The notes under the pieces were generated by a model. It had not been told where the DNA came from. It did not search any database and worked only from the letters and a program-made list of their open reading frames with translations. Shown here piece after piece: positions 1-8,819 of a DNA stretch of 64,000 nt. Position 1 is the first letter of the stretch; each line of letters opens with the position of its first letter. Where the stretch lies: positions 27,439 to 91,438 of the forward strand of contig JAHPYY010000159.1 in assembly GCA_019058515.1 (NCBI GenBank), given 5' to 3'. The translations under genes were made by a program, and so were the position numbers. The DNA is from Promethearchaeota archaeon. Lineage in GTDB: Archaea > Asgardarchaeota > Lokiarchaeia > Sigynarchaeales > SOKP01.

Positions 1-851
1 AATTCCTCGTCAGTGGTTTTAAGTTCTTGGTATTGTAGAGTTATATCATGATATTCTATTTCTTTTTCTTTAGCTTTCATTTCGAGTTCCAGTATCTTAT
101 CTTCGAGCTTTCTATTATTAGATTTTAATTCCTGAGTTTCTGTAAATTGTTCTTCTAATTTTTGTTTATTAGCGCTTTTTAGCTCTTCTATTTCGTTGTT
201 ATGTGTTGATTGTATTTTTTCAATCTCTTTTTTGTGTTCTTCTTTAAGCTCTTCTATTTCTTCCTTATATTGTGAACGAACGCTTTCTACCTCTCCATCC
301 TTCTCTGATTTCAATTGTTTTACTTCAGTTTTGTGCTCTTTCTGTAATCCTGAGATCAATTTGGTTCCCTCTTCTCTAAACTTACCCGTTTGAGCTTGTA
401 GTTCGTCAACTTTATTTTCAAGGCTTTTTACTTTTTCGTTTTTAATTAAGATTTCGGAATTCTTTTCAGCGAGTAATGCGCGTAAATCTCCTAACATGTT
501 GTAAGTTTCAGTTAACTTCTCTTCCGTAGGGACAACTTGGTTTTGAGTAAGCTGTAATTCCTTTTTCAGTTGAACTATTTCACCCTTAGAGTGTTCCAAT
601 TCTAGGTCTCTTTCATTAAGAACCACTCGTTGTTCTCCAATTATCGCTTTCAATTCTCTGATGTCTTCGGGAACCTCGTAGGACTGTTCGACTTTATCTT
701 TTTGGGAGTTTATGATATCTTCCTGTTCAGATATAATTCTCTTTTGCTTCTCCACTAATTCAGTTAAACGAGTTATTTTTTCTTGTAATTTAGCGCTTTC
801 TTTTTCTGTGGAATCTATATTATCTAGTAAATTTTTAAGGTCTTTAGCCAT
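1..851 (-). CDS. Coiled-coil protein, 3' end beyond left edge
   Basis: Reading leftward from an ATG at 851, the frame stays open to the window edge, giving at least 283 residues without a stop. The protein is almost entirely heptad-like and rich in Glu, Lys, Leu and Gln (for example ENKVDELQAQTGKFREEG and EEIEELKEEHKKEIEKI), so a long helical coiled coil is expected. I see no signal peptide, membrane segment or enzymatic motif. The opposite-strand open frame inside it is a shadow. Function is unknown. Long cytosolic coiled-coil proteins are common in Asgard archaea, but composition alone cannot separate a cytoskeletal, SMC-like or tethering role. Confidence 0.75.
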   Translation of the reverse strand, partial: MAKDLKNLLDNIDSTEKESAKLQEKITRLTELVEKQKRIISEQEDIINSQKDKVEQSYEVPEDIRELKAIIGEQRVVLNERDLELEHSKGEIVQLKKELQLTQNQVVPTEEKLTETYNMLGDLRALLAEKNSEILIKNEKVKSLENKVDELQAQTGKFREEGTKLISGLQKEHKTEVKQLKSEKDGEVESVRSQYKEEIEELKEEHKKEIEKIQSTHNNEIEELKSANKQKLEEQFTETQELKSNNRKLEDKILELEMKAKEKEIEYHDITLQYQELKTTDEE

Positions 852-1054
852 TTTCTACTTGTACACCTTTTAAGAAAGTTGTTTTCTATTCCTATATAAT
901 CATATTATATTTTTCAAGTTTTTAAGATTTTACAATTAATTGACATAACTATGGGAATTTTGCGTAGCAAAAATGCCTATCGTCATCGTGTTGTATTTAA
1001 TTGCTTATTAAGACATTTTAATTATATATGCTTATATAATCCATGAAACCACCG

Positions 1055-1064
1055 TATTTATATA
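1055..1064 (+). promoter_or_regulatory. TATA-box-like promoter of the DUF1015 gene
   Basis: The sequence TATTTATATA is centred about 27 bases upstream of the ATG at 1087. That is the usual archaeal TATA-box distance for a transcript starting at or next to the start codon. I see no Shine-Dalgarno sequence before this ATG, which fits leaderless expression. Confidence 0.5.
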
Positions 1065-1086
1065 CTGTGTTCCTTTATTAAATAAT

Positions 1087-2289
1087 ATGGTCAGAATAAC
1101 TCCGCTTAAACCTTATCTTCCCGTTAATCCGGAAGAATTTTGTACGAAACCATACGATGTTATTAGCAAAGAAGAAGAAATGGAACTGAAGAAGAATATT
1201 AACTCGTTAATTCACTTGATACTTCCAGATGGAGAAGGGGAGGAAATTTATACCAACGCAGCTAAAGCATACAAGCGTTTTAAGGACGAAAAATTATTAA
1301 TTAAAGAAACAACGCCCTCAATTTTCCTCTATCGACAAGAATCGCCCGGATTTTCGCATCAAGGGTTAATTATAGGAGTCTCGTTGCAAGATTATGAAGA
1401 TGACAACATCGTTAAACATGAACACACAAGAGAAAAACCATTAAAAGATAGAACCAAACATATCACTTCGACTAATGCATCTGCAGGACTTGTGTGGACC
1501 GTATACAAAAAAGACGACGAGCTTAGTGCACTAATAGAAACCATAAAGAATAACAAACCGCGGTTCAAGTTTCCTAAATACGGCTACACTCACATATTAT
1601 GGCAAGTGTCAGATACCCACGAGATAGAAAAACTTGTAGAACAATTTAGAAATAGAAAGTTATTCATCGCTGATGGGCATCACCGAGCAGCAAGCGCTGC
1701 TGAATACAGGAAGCTCAAGTTAAAGGATGCTGATAACCTTAAAAAAGAGAAGGCTCCGTGGCAATATTTACTTTCTTATGTTGCGTCAGATGATCAGATA
1801 AGAATATTGCCATACAATCGTGTTGTTAAAAAATTGCCTTTACCCCAAGAAGACTTTTTGAAAAAATTAGAAGTCGAATTTGAGGTAATACCTTCAGTGA
1901 GCGCTGTAGATCCTCAAAGCAAAAATCAAATAACTATTTGCTTGAAGGGAAAGTGGTACATTTTAATTGTTAGGCAAAAGAATTTCGAAAACCGACGAGA
2001 CAGCTTAGATGTCTTAATTGTCCAAGAGCGCGTTTTAGATCCCCTTCTTGGGATAAAAGATATAAGACAGAGCGATAACATTTTTTTCGCAGGAGGGATA
2101 AAATCTCCTAAAGAAAAAGAAAAATTCATTACAGAAAAAGGAAACGACTTATTTATCAATCTATTCCCAGTAAATATTCAAGATCTAGAAGATATTTCTG
2201 AGAAAGGGGGAGTAATGCCTCCAAAATCCACTTGGTTTGATCCTAAAGTTCTTTCGGGTCTTGTAATACATGAATTGGAGGGAGATTAA
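1087..2289 (+). CDS. DUF1015 family protein linked to serine metabolism
   Basis: A soluble 400-residue protein that matches the DUF1015 family over its full length. The opening ITPLKPYLPVNPEEFCTKPYDVIS and the central signature FIADGHHRAASAAEY (D196, H198, H199, R200) are typical. In bacteria and archaea this family is often encoded next to SerA and a SerC-like aminotransferase, and the same neighbours lie here on the opposite strand, ending 68 bases away. The DGHHR motif recalls the GHxR-type motif of ParB-like folds, which include free-serine kinases of the SerK/SbnI type. A serine or phosphoserine enzyme is therefore plausible, but that is inference. The start is the only ATG after a well-placed TATA box. 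Confidence 0.85.
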   Translation: MVRITPLKPYLPVNPEEFCTKPYDVISKEEEMELKKNINSLIHLILPDGEGEEIYTNAAKAYKRFKDEKLLIKETTPSIFLYRQESPGFSHQGLIIGVSLQDYEDDNIVKHEHTREKPLKDRTKHITSTNASAGLVWTVYKKDDELSALIETIKNNKPRFKFPKYGYTHILWQVSDTHEIEKLVEQFRNRKLFIADGHHRAASAAEYRKLKLKDADNLKKEKAPWQYLLSYVASDDQIRILPYNRVVKKLPLPQEDFLKKLEVEFEVIPSVSAVDPQSKNQITICLKGKWYILIVRQKNFENRRDSLDVLIVQERVLDPLLGIKDIRQSDNIFFAGGIKSPKEKEKFITEKGNDLFINLFPVNIQDLEDISEKGGVMPPKSTWFDPKVLSGLVIHELEGD

Positions 2290-2357
2290 TCTAAATCTTC
2301 CTTTCATCAAAGAGACTACAAATAAAAATAAAATAAGAAAATTTGGATTTTTTCCTA

Positions 2358-3290
2358 CTAAAGACTTTTCAAATAATTACTCATTTTTTCAGCAATCATC
2401 GTTGCGGCTGATAATTGCGTTTCAATAGTTTGTGATCCAATGTGGGGAGTAAGTATTAGATTTTTCTGACAATTAATTAAAGCTTGATTTTTAGTTGGTT
2501 CCTCGATATATACATCTAGAGCCGCTCCTGCGATTATATCGTTATTAATCGCTTCAATCAAAGCTTCCTCATCGATCAGTTTTCCGCGAGCTGTATTAAC
2601 AAGAATAACGTCTTTCCGCATTACGCTAAATCTATCCTTATTTAATAATTTCTCAGTTTGAGGCGTTGCAGGTAAATGTAGGGAAATAACTTGGGCGTCT
2701 TTTAAAAGATCTTCGAGTGAGGGATAAATTAAACATCCAATCCCCTTAGCTTCATCTATAGCTACTTGTCCAGCGCTAAACCGGGAATATACTCCAACAG
2801 ACATTCCGATTGCTATTGCTCTCTTGGCTAGTTCTTTGGCAATATTTCCAAATCCTATTAAACCTAATTTTTTGCCGTTTAAAGTGTACCCTAAGTATTG
2901 CCCTTTATTCCATTTACCCTCGTGTGTGGTTTTATCTGCGTTAGAAATAAAACGAGCTAAAGAAAACATAAATCCAAGAGCAAGTTCTGCCACAGAAACG
3001 GAAGGAGCTTCCGGTGTATTTAAAACTTTAATCCCTAGCTCATCAGCTTTCTTTAAATCTATATTGTCCAATCCCACTCCCGCTCTTCCTATAGCTTTTA
3101 AATTCTTGGCTTGCTCGAGTATGTCAGAAGTCAGTTTAGTTCTAGATCTTACTACAATACCATCGTAATTTCCGATATCTTCTTTTAATTCTTCCTTGGT
3201 AATTGTAAAATTCTTAGTTACCTCGAATCCGTTATCCTCAAAAATTTTCGTTCCCTCTTCTTGCAATTTATCACTAATTAAAATCTTCAT
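2358..3290 (-). CDS. serA: D-3-phosphoglycerate dehydrogenase, short form
   Basis: A member of the D-isomer-specific 2-hydroxyacid dehydrogenases, 310 residues long. It oxidises 3-phosphoglycerate with NAD in the first step of phosphorylated serine synthesis. The Rossmann motif GLIGFGNIAKELAKRA lies at residues 143-158. The catalytic triad is visible as R235 (NTARGKLID), E264 (EEP) and H283 (LTPHIGSQ). The family signature GRAGVGLDNID is at 68-78. The protein ends right after the nucleotide/substrate core, so the C-terminal ACT regulatory domain of long SerA forms is missing and serine feedback through ACT is not expected. It lies 156 bases downstream of the aminotransferase on the same strand. 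Related hydroxyacid dehydrogenases are hard to separate by sequence; the neighbours favour SerA. Confidence 0.85.
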   Translation of the reverse strand: MKILISDKLQEEGTKIFEDNGFEVTKNFTITKEELKEDIGNYDGIVVRSRTKLTSDILEQAKNLKAIGRAGVGLDNIDLKKADELGIKVLNTPEAPSVSVAELALGFMFSLARFISNADKTTHEGKWNKGQYLGYTLNGKKLGLIGFGNIAKELAKRAIAIGMSVGVYSRFSAGQVAIDEAKGIGCLIYPSLEDLLKDAQVISLHLPATPQTEKLLNKDRFSVMRKDVILVNTARGKLIDEEALIEAINNDIIAGAALDVYIEEPTKNQALINCQKNLILTPHIGSQTIETQLSAATMIAEKMSNYLKSL

Positions 3291-3446
3291 ATTTAACCTC
3301 TCATAATGGGTTATACAATTACTGTATTAAAATGATTGAATTTAGTATATTTCCTTAGTTTAATAAAGCTTAAAGAGTTTTGCTTCAGTAAAATAATGTT
3401 AAAAAAGAATGGATAAATAAAATATAATGGGTAAAGCCTCAAACTT

Positions 3447-4574
3447 TTACTTCAAATTCTTAGCACGTTGCTCAGAAATTATATCAGTTAAAACCTTGAG
3501 CATTTCCTCGAGTTCAGTTAATGTAATTTCTCCCATATGTCCAATTCGAAATGTTTTATTTTTCAAACTGCCGTAACCATTAACGATTCTGTATCCTTTT
3601 TCTAGAAGGGTAGATACAACGCTTTCTAAATCCAGATTTAACGAGTTCTTCATCGTGGAAACGGTGTTAGAACAAAATTCTTCCTTTATTGGAAACATAT
3701 CCAAATTCATATCTCTCGCCCACATGCGCGTGCGTTTACCAAGTTGGGTATGTCGCTCGAATCGTTTTTCTAATCCTTCAGAATTCAAAATGTAATCTAG
3801 TTGCGCTGCTAGTGCCCTTATTTGTGGAATTGGAGGAGTAGTTGGTGTTTGATACGCTTTATTTTTTTTATCTAAACCCGCAAAATCAAAATAATAACCT
3901 CGTTTGTTTACTTGTGAGGTTTTATCTAGCGCTTCCTGCGATATTGAGCAGACTGCTAAACCAGGAGGTAATGCAAAGCATTTTTGAACGGAAGCTAAAC
4001 ACACATCAATACCTAATTTATCAACTTCTATTTTAACCCCCGCCATTGAAGATGTTGCATCGACACAAGCTAAAGCACCATGGTCTTTTATTACAGGTAC
4101 CACCTCGTCAACAGGATTATACACTCCCGTAGAAGTTTCGTTGGCTTGAACGCACACAACTGCGTAATTATCCTTAGATAGACATTCTTTTGTGTATTCC
4201 GCAGTAATTGCTCCACCCCAATCAACACCCATCTTAGTACTATTTTTACCGTTAGAGACACCAATATCGTACCATCTATCACCAAAGGCACCTATTGAAA
4301 GAACTAATACTTTTTCGTCATCCTTTACTAAATTTCTAACACAAGCTTCCATTATTCCTGTTGCGCTGGAAGTAATGATCAAGCATTCGTTCTTTGTGAA
4401 AAGTAATTTCTGTAAACCTTCGGTTGCAAGTTGATGCATTTCAGAATAAGGTTTAGATCTATGAGTATCGTTTGGTTTTGCCAATTCTTGAAGAATTCTC
4501 TCCGGGACATGCACAGGTCCTGGTGAAAACAATTTTAGTTGAGAACCTTTTTCTTTATTGTAGTGAATAACCAT
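3447..4574 (-). CDS. Class V aminotransferase (serine-pyruvate/phosphoserine type)
   Basis: A 375-residue PLP-dependent class V aminotransferase of the alanine-glyoxylate/serine-pyruvate group. The N-terminal FSPGPVHVPERIL is the family hallmark. The PLP phosphate site TSSATGIMEA is near residues 68-77, the pyridine-nitrogen aspartate is D172 (CVDATSS) and the Schiff-base lysine is K198 (ASVQKCFALPPG). Its placement upstream of serA and near DUF1015 suggests it supplies the phosphoserine aminotransferase step, as relatives of this subfamily do in organisms lacking classical SerC. Alanine-glyoxylate or serine-pyruvate transamination remains possible. A divergent gene starts 112 bases upstream, so that gap holds two outward promoters. 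Confidence 0.85.
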   Translation of the reverse strand: MVIHYNKEKGSQLKLFSPGPVHVPERILQELAKPNDTHRSKPYSEMHQLATEGLQKLLFTKNECLIITSSATGIMEACVRNLVKDDEKVLVLSIGAFGDRWYDIGVSNGKNSTKMGVDWGGAITAEYTKECLSKDNYAVVCVQANETSTGVYNPVDEVVPVIKDHGALACVDATSSMAGVKIEVDKLGIDVCLASVQKCFALPPGLAVCSISQEALDKTSQVNKRGYYFDFAGLDKKNKAYQTPTTPPIPQIRALAAQLDYILNSEGLEKRFERHTQLGKRTRMWARDMNLDMFPIKEEFCSNTVSTMKNSLNLDLESVVSTLLEKGYRIVNGYGSLKNKTFRIGHMGEITLTELEEMLKVLTDIISEQRAKNLK

Positions 4575-4686
4575 TTTGGATCACTTTTTACTCATATTGT
4601 TTTTTTGTAAAAATACTAATTTATCAGTAAATCAACAATACATAAATAGATATGGGTAATAATATTAGATTAATAACTAAAAAACA

Positions 4687-5976
4687 ATGGAGCGTTTTCT
4701 AGTGAGTTTACAAGAATGTTTAGCCAGTAGGAAAGACTGTTCTGGTGAAGGTCTAACCTTATCCCTAAACGAGATTGAAGATATTTGTAAGTCAACATCT
4801 CAAGTGGTACCTTCGAATAGATTTTTCATTATATTACCTGACGGAAATGAGTATAACGGAGGAATATATAGGTATTTCAAAGGAGAATTATCTTTATTAT
4901 CCGAGCAACAAAAGACGAAATACACACTGGAATTATATCCTGAATTACATTCAGAGGATCCTATTAAATTGGAAGATTTGGTTCGTGTAGGGATTATTTG
5001 GCAATATTTATCGTTAAAAGCAGAGAATATGGGGCTCGGAGTCTCCCAACGAGCAAGAGCTCCAAAGAAGCATAATAAGTTAGTTAATAGTATAACGAAT
5101 GAAAATCACAGCTTTTTGTATAGCGTTGCAGTTAGAAAAAGAGATAAAGGGAAACTTTTAGAGGATCAATTAAAACCCCTAGAAATTGTCCCAGAAAAAG
5201 GTACTATACTGCTTGATACCCCTTTATGTTATAGGGATCGAGCGATATATACTGGAAAGTATAAGGGAGTATCTTTAGAGAAAGCTATTTATAATCAAGT
5301 CGAAAGAAAAACCCCCAATTTCTCAGCTTTACACGAGATTTCTCAATTACTTTGGGCATGTGAAGGTGAGACTGATCATTCTACGCACGGTAACCGAGAC
5401 GGGTTAGAAAAAAATGGTTATGGACGCGTTCACGCGTCCGGATGTGCTGGATATGCCATTTATCCCATTGTATTTGTAGAGGATCTTGCGGATATACCGA
5501 AAGGAACTTATATATACAACCCTGTGGGCTATTCAACGCTAAATCGATGGTTAAACTTCAACGGAGAAATAGTATACGACCATTTCCTTAGAAAATGGAG
5601 CGATGATAATTTCAAAACTAAACTTGAAAGCGAATTTGGAATTGAAAACTCGAATTACATTATAATGCTATGTGTTGATAGAAAGAAACCCTGTGCTGGA
5701 TTCTCGCATAAAATAATGAAGCTTAAATATTGGGCAGAAGTAGAGGCTGGCATGGCCCTCGCAGGGTTGCAACTCCAAGCGAATGCACTCGGATTGAAAT
5801 GGAACAAAGTGATCATTTCGAATCCCGATGAACCAAGGTATCGTAATTTATTTTTACTTGATAAAGTGGAAAATATGGTTAATTATATGGCCGAGAGTTT
5901 GATAAAACTAACGAAAAACGAACGCCTATCGTTAAAAGGAAATCTAATTCCTGCGGTGATTTTCTATACTGAATGA
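4687..5976 (+). CDS. Nitroreductase-fold (SagB-type) oxidoreductase, tandem domains
   Basis: A 429-residue soluble protein whose C-terminal half has the SagB/nitroreductase pattern. It shows SALHEISQLLWACEGETD near residue 218, a ser/ala-rich flavin stretch (GRVHASGCAGYAIYPI) near 250, the turn IPKGTYIYNP and a late EAGMALAGLQLQANALGL helix. The N-terminal half has a similar helix pattern (RVGIIWQYLSLKAENMGLG), suggesting an internally duplicated or intramolecular-dimer form, as in SagB-type dehydrogenases. Such enzymes use FMN to oxidise or reduce small substrates; some act in peptide modification, but no precursor peptide or cyclodehydratase is visible here. Its end overlaps the convergent metallo-beta-lactamase gene by 13 bases. 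Substrate unknown. Confidence 0.7.
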   Translation: MERFLVSLQECLASRKDCSGEGLTLSLNEIEDICKSTSQVVPSNRFFIILPDGNEYNGGIYRYFKGELSLLSEQQKTKYTLELYPELHSEDPIKLEDLVRVGIIWQYLSLKAENMGLGVSQRARAPKKHNKLVNSITNENHSFLYSVAVRKRDKGKLLEDQLKPLEIVPEKGTILLDTPLCYRDRAIYTGKYKGVSLEKAIYNQVERKTPNFSALHEISQLLWACEGETDHSTHGNRDGLEKNGYGRVHASGCAGYAIYPIVFVEDLADIPKGTYIYNPVGYSTLNRWLNFNGEIVYDHFLRKWSDDNFKTKLESEFGIENSNYIIMLCVDRKKPCAGFSHKIMKLKYWAEVEAGMALAGLQLQANALGLKWNKVIISNPDEPRYRNLFLLDKVENMVNYMAESLIKLTKNERLSLKGNLIPAVIFYTE

Positions 5977-6995
5977 AAATTAAACACAGTGCCTACCCCA
6001 ACATTAAAAGCTTTTAGAGTTGGATTAATTAAGTTTTCTATAGATTTCTGCAATTGGAATCCGCTACAATGAATTGGAAAAAGGAGTAAACGCTCATTAT
6101 TTGAATTGTATTTCAACAAATAACGAATCGTTGACTCAATGCGTTCTTTTGTAGCGTGTGCCATGTGAAATCCTCCTATAATGTAAGATATAGGTTTATT
6201 GGTTAGCATTTTAACATAATCCAATGAATTCTTCAGCCCTGAATGACAGCATCCCAACAATATTATAGCCTTATCGATTAACTCAATTAATAGGAATTTA
6301 TCGTCTAAAATCCGATCTATCTGTAAAGTATCATTTTGAACAGAAAAAAAATCTCTAAATTCCTCGTCATCATGAGTTCTAGGAATCTCACCACTAGCTA
6401 TTATTTTTAGATTATTGTGAGAATATATTTCCTGCGTTGTATTAGAAAATTTAAGACAAGCTCCTAATTTCTTTACTTTTTGATTGTTAATTGGTTCTTG
6501 AATCACGATTTTAGAAGCATTTATCAAATGAGATACTTGATCTAAAGTTTTTCCGCTTAATTCATTGTTATTAATATTACTTGCGCGTCGGAATACTCTT
6601 ATATTTAACGCGCTTTCATGAGTTAAAACGGGAATTCCCTCTTCAGTACCTTTTAATATTTCATAAAGAGATCCTATGTGGTCATAATGCCAATGAGAAA
6701 GAATAATAAAATTGATATCGGAGAGGGAATATCCTCTAATATTAAAATTATGGAGATAACTAAGATTTGGCCCACCAACATCGAAACAAAAAGTAAAATT
6801 TGGATATTTATAATCATTACTAGAAGTTGGAGCGTTTTTATATACATTAATTAGGAATCCAATTCCGTGTTCTGCGATGGACTTTGTAGCAAGTAATTTG
6901 TTTAAAGAAACTTCGCTTATGTTTTCTTCCTTCCTCAAATTCTCAAACGGATAAACAGCATTGTTACATAATAAAACTATTTCTATCTCAGTCAT
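5964..6995 (-). CDS. Metallo-beta-lactamase-fold hydrolase (COG1237-like)
   Basis: A 343-residue protein with the metal-binding motif HWHYDHIGSL (H101, H103, D105, H106), a later GGFHMAHAT and a distal FPIHCSGFQ histidine. The GGFH and HCSG elements are typical of the archaeal/bacterial COG1237 group. That group includes a 7,8-dihydropterin-6-methyl-4-(ribofuranosyl)aminobenzene-phosphate synthase annotated in methanogens. A two-metal hydrolase or transferase active site in the cytosol is expected, and no signal peptide is seen. The exact substrate is not predictable. It is transcribed towards the nitroreductase-fold gene, and the two coding ends overlap by 13 bases. Confidence 0.75.
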   Translation of the reverse strand: MTEIEIVLLCNNAVYPFENLRKEENISEVSLNKLLATKSIAEHGIGFLINVYKNAPTSSNDYKYPNFTFCFDVGGPNLSYLHNFNIRGYSLSDINFIILSHWHYDHIGSLYEILKGTEEGIPVLTHESALNIRVFRRASNINNNELSGKTLDQVSHLINASKIVIQEPINNQKVKKLGACLKFSNTTQEIYSHNNLKIIASGEIPRTHDDEEFRDFFSVQNDTLQIDRILDDKFLLIELIDKAIILLGCCHSGLKNSLDYVKMLTNKPISYIIGGFHMAHATKERIESTIRYLLKYNSNNERLLLFPIHCSGFQLQKSIENLINPTLKAFNVGVGTVFNFHSV

Positions 6996-7022
6996 TTTAT
7001 AACAACAAAATTGTTGAATTTC

Positions 7023-8024
7023 TTATAAAAATATTATTATATAATTACCAATAATTATTAAGATTACGGCAATGAGGAAACGCTTTCTAAACTTTTCTTT
7101 TAAAAAAATTACAGATAAAAAGAGTTGAAGCATCGGTGTGTTGGCTGTAAATGTGCTAGTTAAAACTAATCCATTTATCTCTGCAGCAATGAAAAAGAAA
7201 GAATCGGCAAATCCTAATGATAAAGCCCCAGCAATACCAAAATACAAATAGCGTTTAAGATGATTTCTGTTTTCTTTTCTAAAACTTCCATAGTAATCTC
7301 GATCAAACCATCCTAGTATTACTACGAATATTAATCCAAAAAGTATCCTAAAGAATGTTGTTACAAATACATCTTGAGCAATTATACGAGCTTGATTGAA
7401 GGATATAATTGATAACGCCCAAAAAAACGCCGTTCCGAGAGCGGCAGCCACACCAAGAATAAGTTTTTCTGTATGAGTTTCATCTAGCTTATTTTCGAGA
7501 TTATTTAGGATCTCGGGATTCTCCCCGCTATTATTATGTAATTTAAGATTATCCTGGATTTTTGCAACCGAAGTTTTCGGTTTATCTTTAGTACTCAATA
7601 AAAATACACTTGATAGTATTAACAAACCCCCTATTAAAATTGCGGGTGTAATCAATTCTCCAAAAAAGAAAAACGCTAGTGGATATACTATTACTAAGGA
7701 TAATTGAGTTAAGGGATACGATCTCGATGCGTCTATCTTTCTCAAAGAGTAGAAATAAAGCAAATCCCCAAGAGTAACAGTGATACCAGAAATTACACTT
7801 GCAATCAAATAACTTATTAATTGGTCCGTTTCTAACTGGATAATTAAAGAATAATTTCCCAATAAAATCGATATAAAGAAGGTAGAAATTAAGACGATTA
7901 TTAATCTAAACAGTAGATTTGTTTTCTCATCAGTGTATCCCAGATGGTGCTTGTAGATCAACGAAGCAGCAGCCCATGTGAAGATAGCGTTAAATGTGAA
8001 TAAGTATCCGATTAATTCTGGCAT
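7023..8024 (-). CDS. EamA/DMT-family transporter
   Basis: A 333-residue integral membrane protein with about ten hydrophobic helices in two EamA repeats (roughly residues 1-145 and 188-333). A hydrophilic linker of about 40 residues joins them (KPKTSVAKIQDNLKLHNNSG). The repeat hallmarks are visible: SGITVTLGDLLYFYSLRKID and a proline-containing SRSYPLTQLSLVIVYPLAF in repeat one, and SLGFADSFFFIAAEINGLVL plus TANTPMLQLFLSVIFLKEKF in repeat two. Members export or import metabolites such as amino acids, sugars or nucleotides; the substrate cannot be inferred. It lies 27 bases upstream of the metallo-hydrolase gene on the same strand, so the two may be co-transcribed. Confidence 0.85.
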   Translation of the reverse strand: MPELIGYLFTFNAIFTWAAASLIYKHHLGYTDEKTNLLFRLIIVLISTFFISILLGNYSLIIQLETDQLISYLIASVISGITVTLGDLLYFYSLRKIDASRSYPLTQLSLVIVYPLAFFFFGELITPAILIGGLLILSSVFLLSTKDKPKTSVAKIQDNLKLHNNSGENPEILNNLENKLDETHTEKLILGVAAALGTAFFWALSIISFNQARIIAQDVFVTTFFRILFGLIFVVILGWFDRDYYGSFRKENRNHLKRYLYFGIAGALSLGFADSFFFIAAEINGLVLTSTFTANTPMLQLFLSVIFLKEKFRKRFLIAVILIIIGNYIIIFL

Positions 8025-8181
8025 TGATTAAACTTAATATCAAAGGGGTTAAAAGGTCTTGGTTTTAAAAGACCTAAGTTTTCAAGAGACATAGAAAATT
8101 TAAGCAATTTTCGTAGATTGGTTGACAAGATAGGTTAACCTAATGATTTAATAATATTCAATTATTAATCTACTCGTTAAG

Positions 8182-8814
8182 ATGGAAAAATTCGATGAAA
8201 TTTTTACATTATTGTTCAAATACATTCCCGGAAGCCTATTTGGATTATTATCCGTGATCGTGGGCGTCTTAGGAGATCTAATTGCTTTTTTACACTATCC
8301 GGGATATAATATTATCGATAACATGGTAAGTGATTTAGGAAATGGTCCAGGAGGAGTTTTTTTTAATGTCTCTATGATCTTTTCCGGTATATTCGCATTT
8401 ATTTATTTCGTTTATATCAGTAAGATTTTAAAATACGATAATAACGCCAATTCAAACAATTACGACACAGTTAGAAAAGCTGGTTTAGTATGCGCGTATA
8501 CATCTAGCATATTTTTTTCCCTTATTGGAGTTTTTCCTTCGTACGAAAATTATATCATCATTTTTACGATACACGGAATTTGCGCTTTTACGAGCTGGAT
8601 ATCTGCCGTTGGATATTTAAGCTTTTTTTGCTATCTCTTTTCTAAGGACATTCGATTCTCAAAATTCGAGTCGTATTCTGGACTCGTATTAGTAGCGTTT
8701 TTTATCTTCTTCTTTTTTACCTTCTCTCCTTTAACGGAGTGGATTTTAAATTTCGTAATTATCGTCTGGTGGTTTTATTTTCCTTCAGTGTTATACTTCA
8801 ATAGAATAAATTAA
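8182..8814 (+). CDS. DUF998-like membrane protein
   Basis: A 210-residue polytopic membrane protein with about six hydrophobic segments. The loop after the first helix, YNIIDNMVSDLGNGPGG, matches the NxxSDLG(xG)P signature of the DUF998 family of small membrane proteins. The family has no established biochemical role. The gene is divergent from the EamA transporter (157 bases apart) and its stop codon lies 5 bases from the end of the convergent MFS gene. An ATG follows an AT-rich TATA-like region, so the start is reasonable. Confidence 0.7.
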   Translation: MEKFDEIFTLLFKYIPGSLFGLLSVIVGVLGDLIAFLHYPGYNIIDNMVSDLGNGPGGVFFNVSMIFSGIFAFIYFVYISKILKYDNNANSNNYDTVRKAGLVCAYTSSIFFSLIGVFPSYENYIIIFTIHGICAFTSWISAVGYLSFFCYLFSKDIRFSKFESYSGLVLVAFFIFFFFTFSPLTEWILNFVIIVWWFYFPSVLYFNRIN

Positions 8815-8819
8815 CCCTG

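Noticed and set aside
196..393. Plus-strand open frame over the coiled-coil gene
   Set aside because: Low-complexity Ser/Leu/Phe-rich peptide mirroring Glu/Lys codons of the minus-strand gene; a shadow.
4687..5976. RiPP biosynthesis locus around the SagB-like gene
   Set aside because: No precursor peptide, cyclodehydratase or dedicated transporter is next to it.
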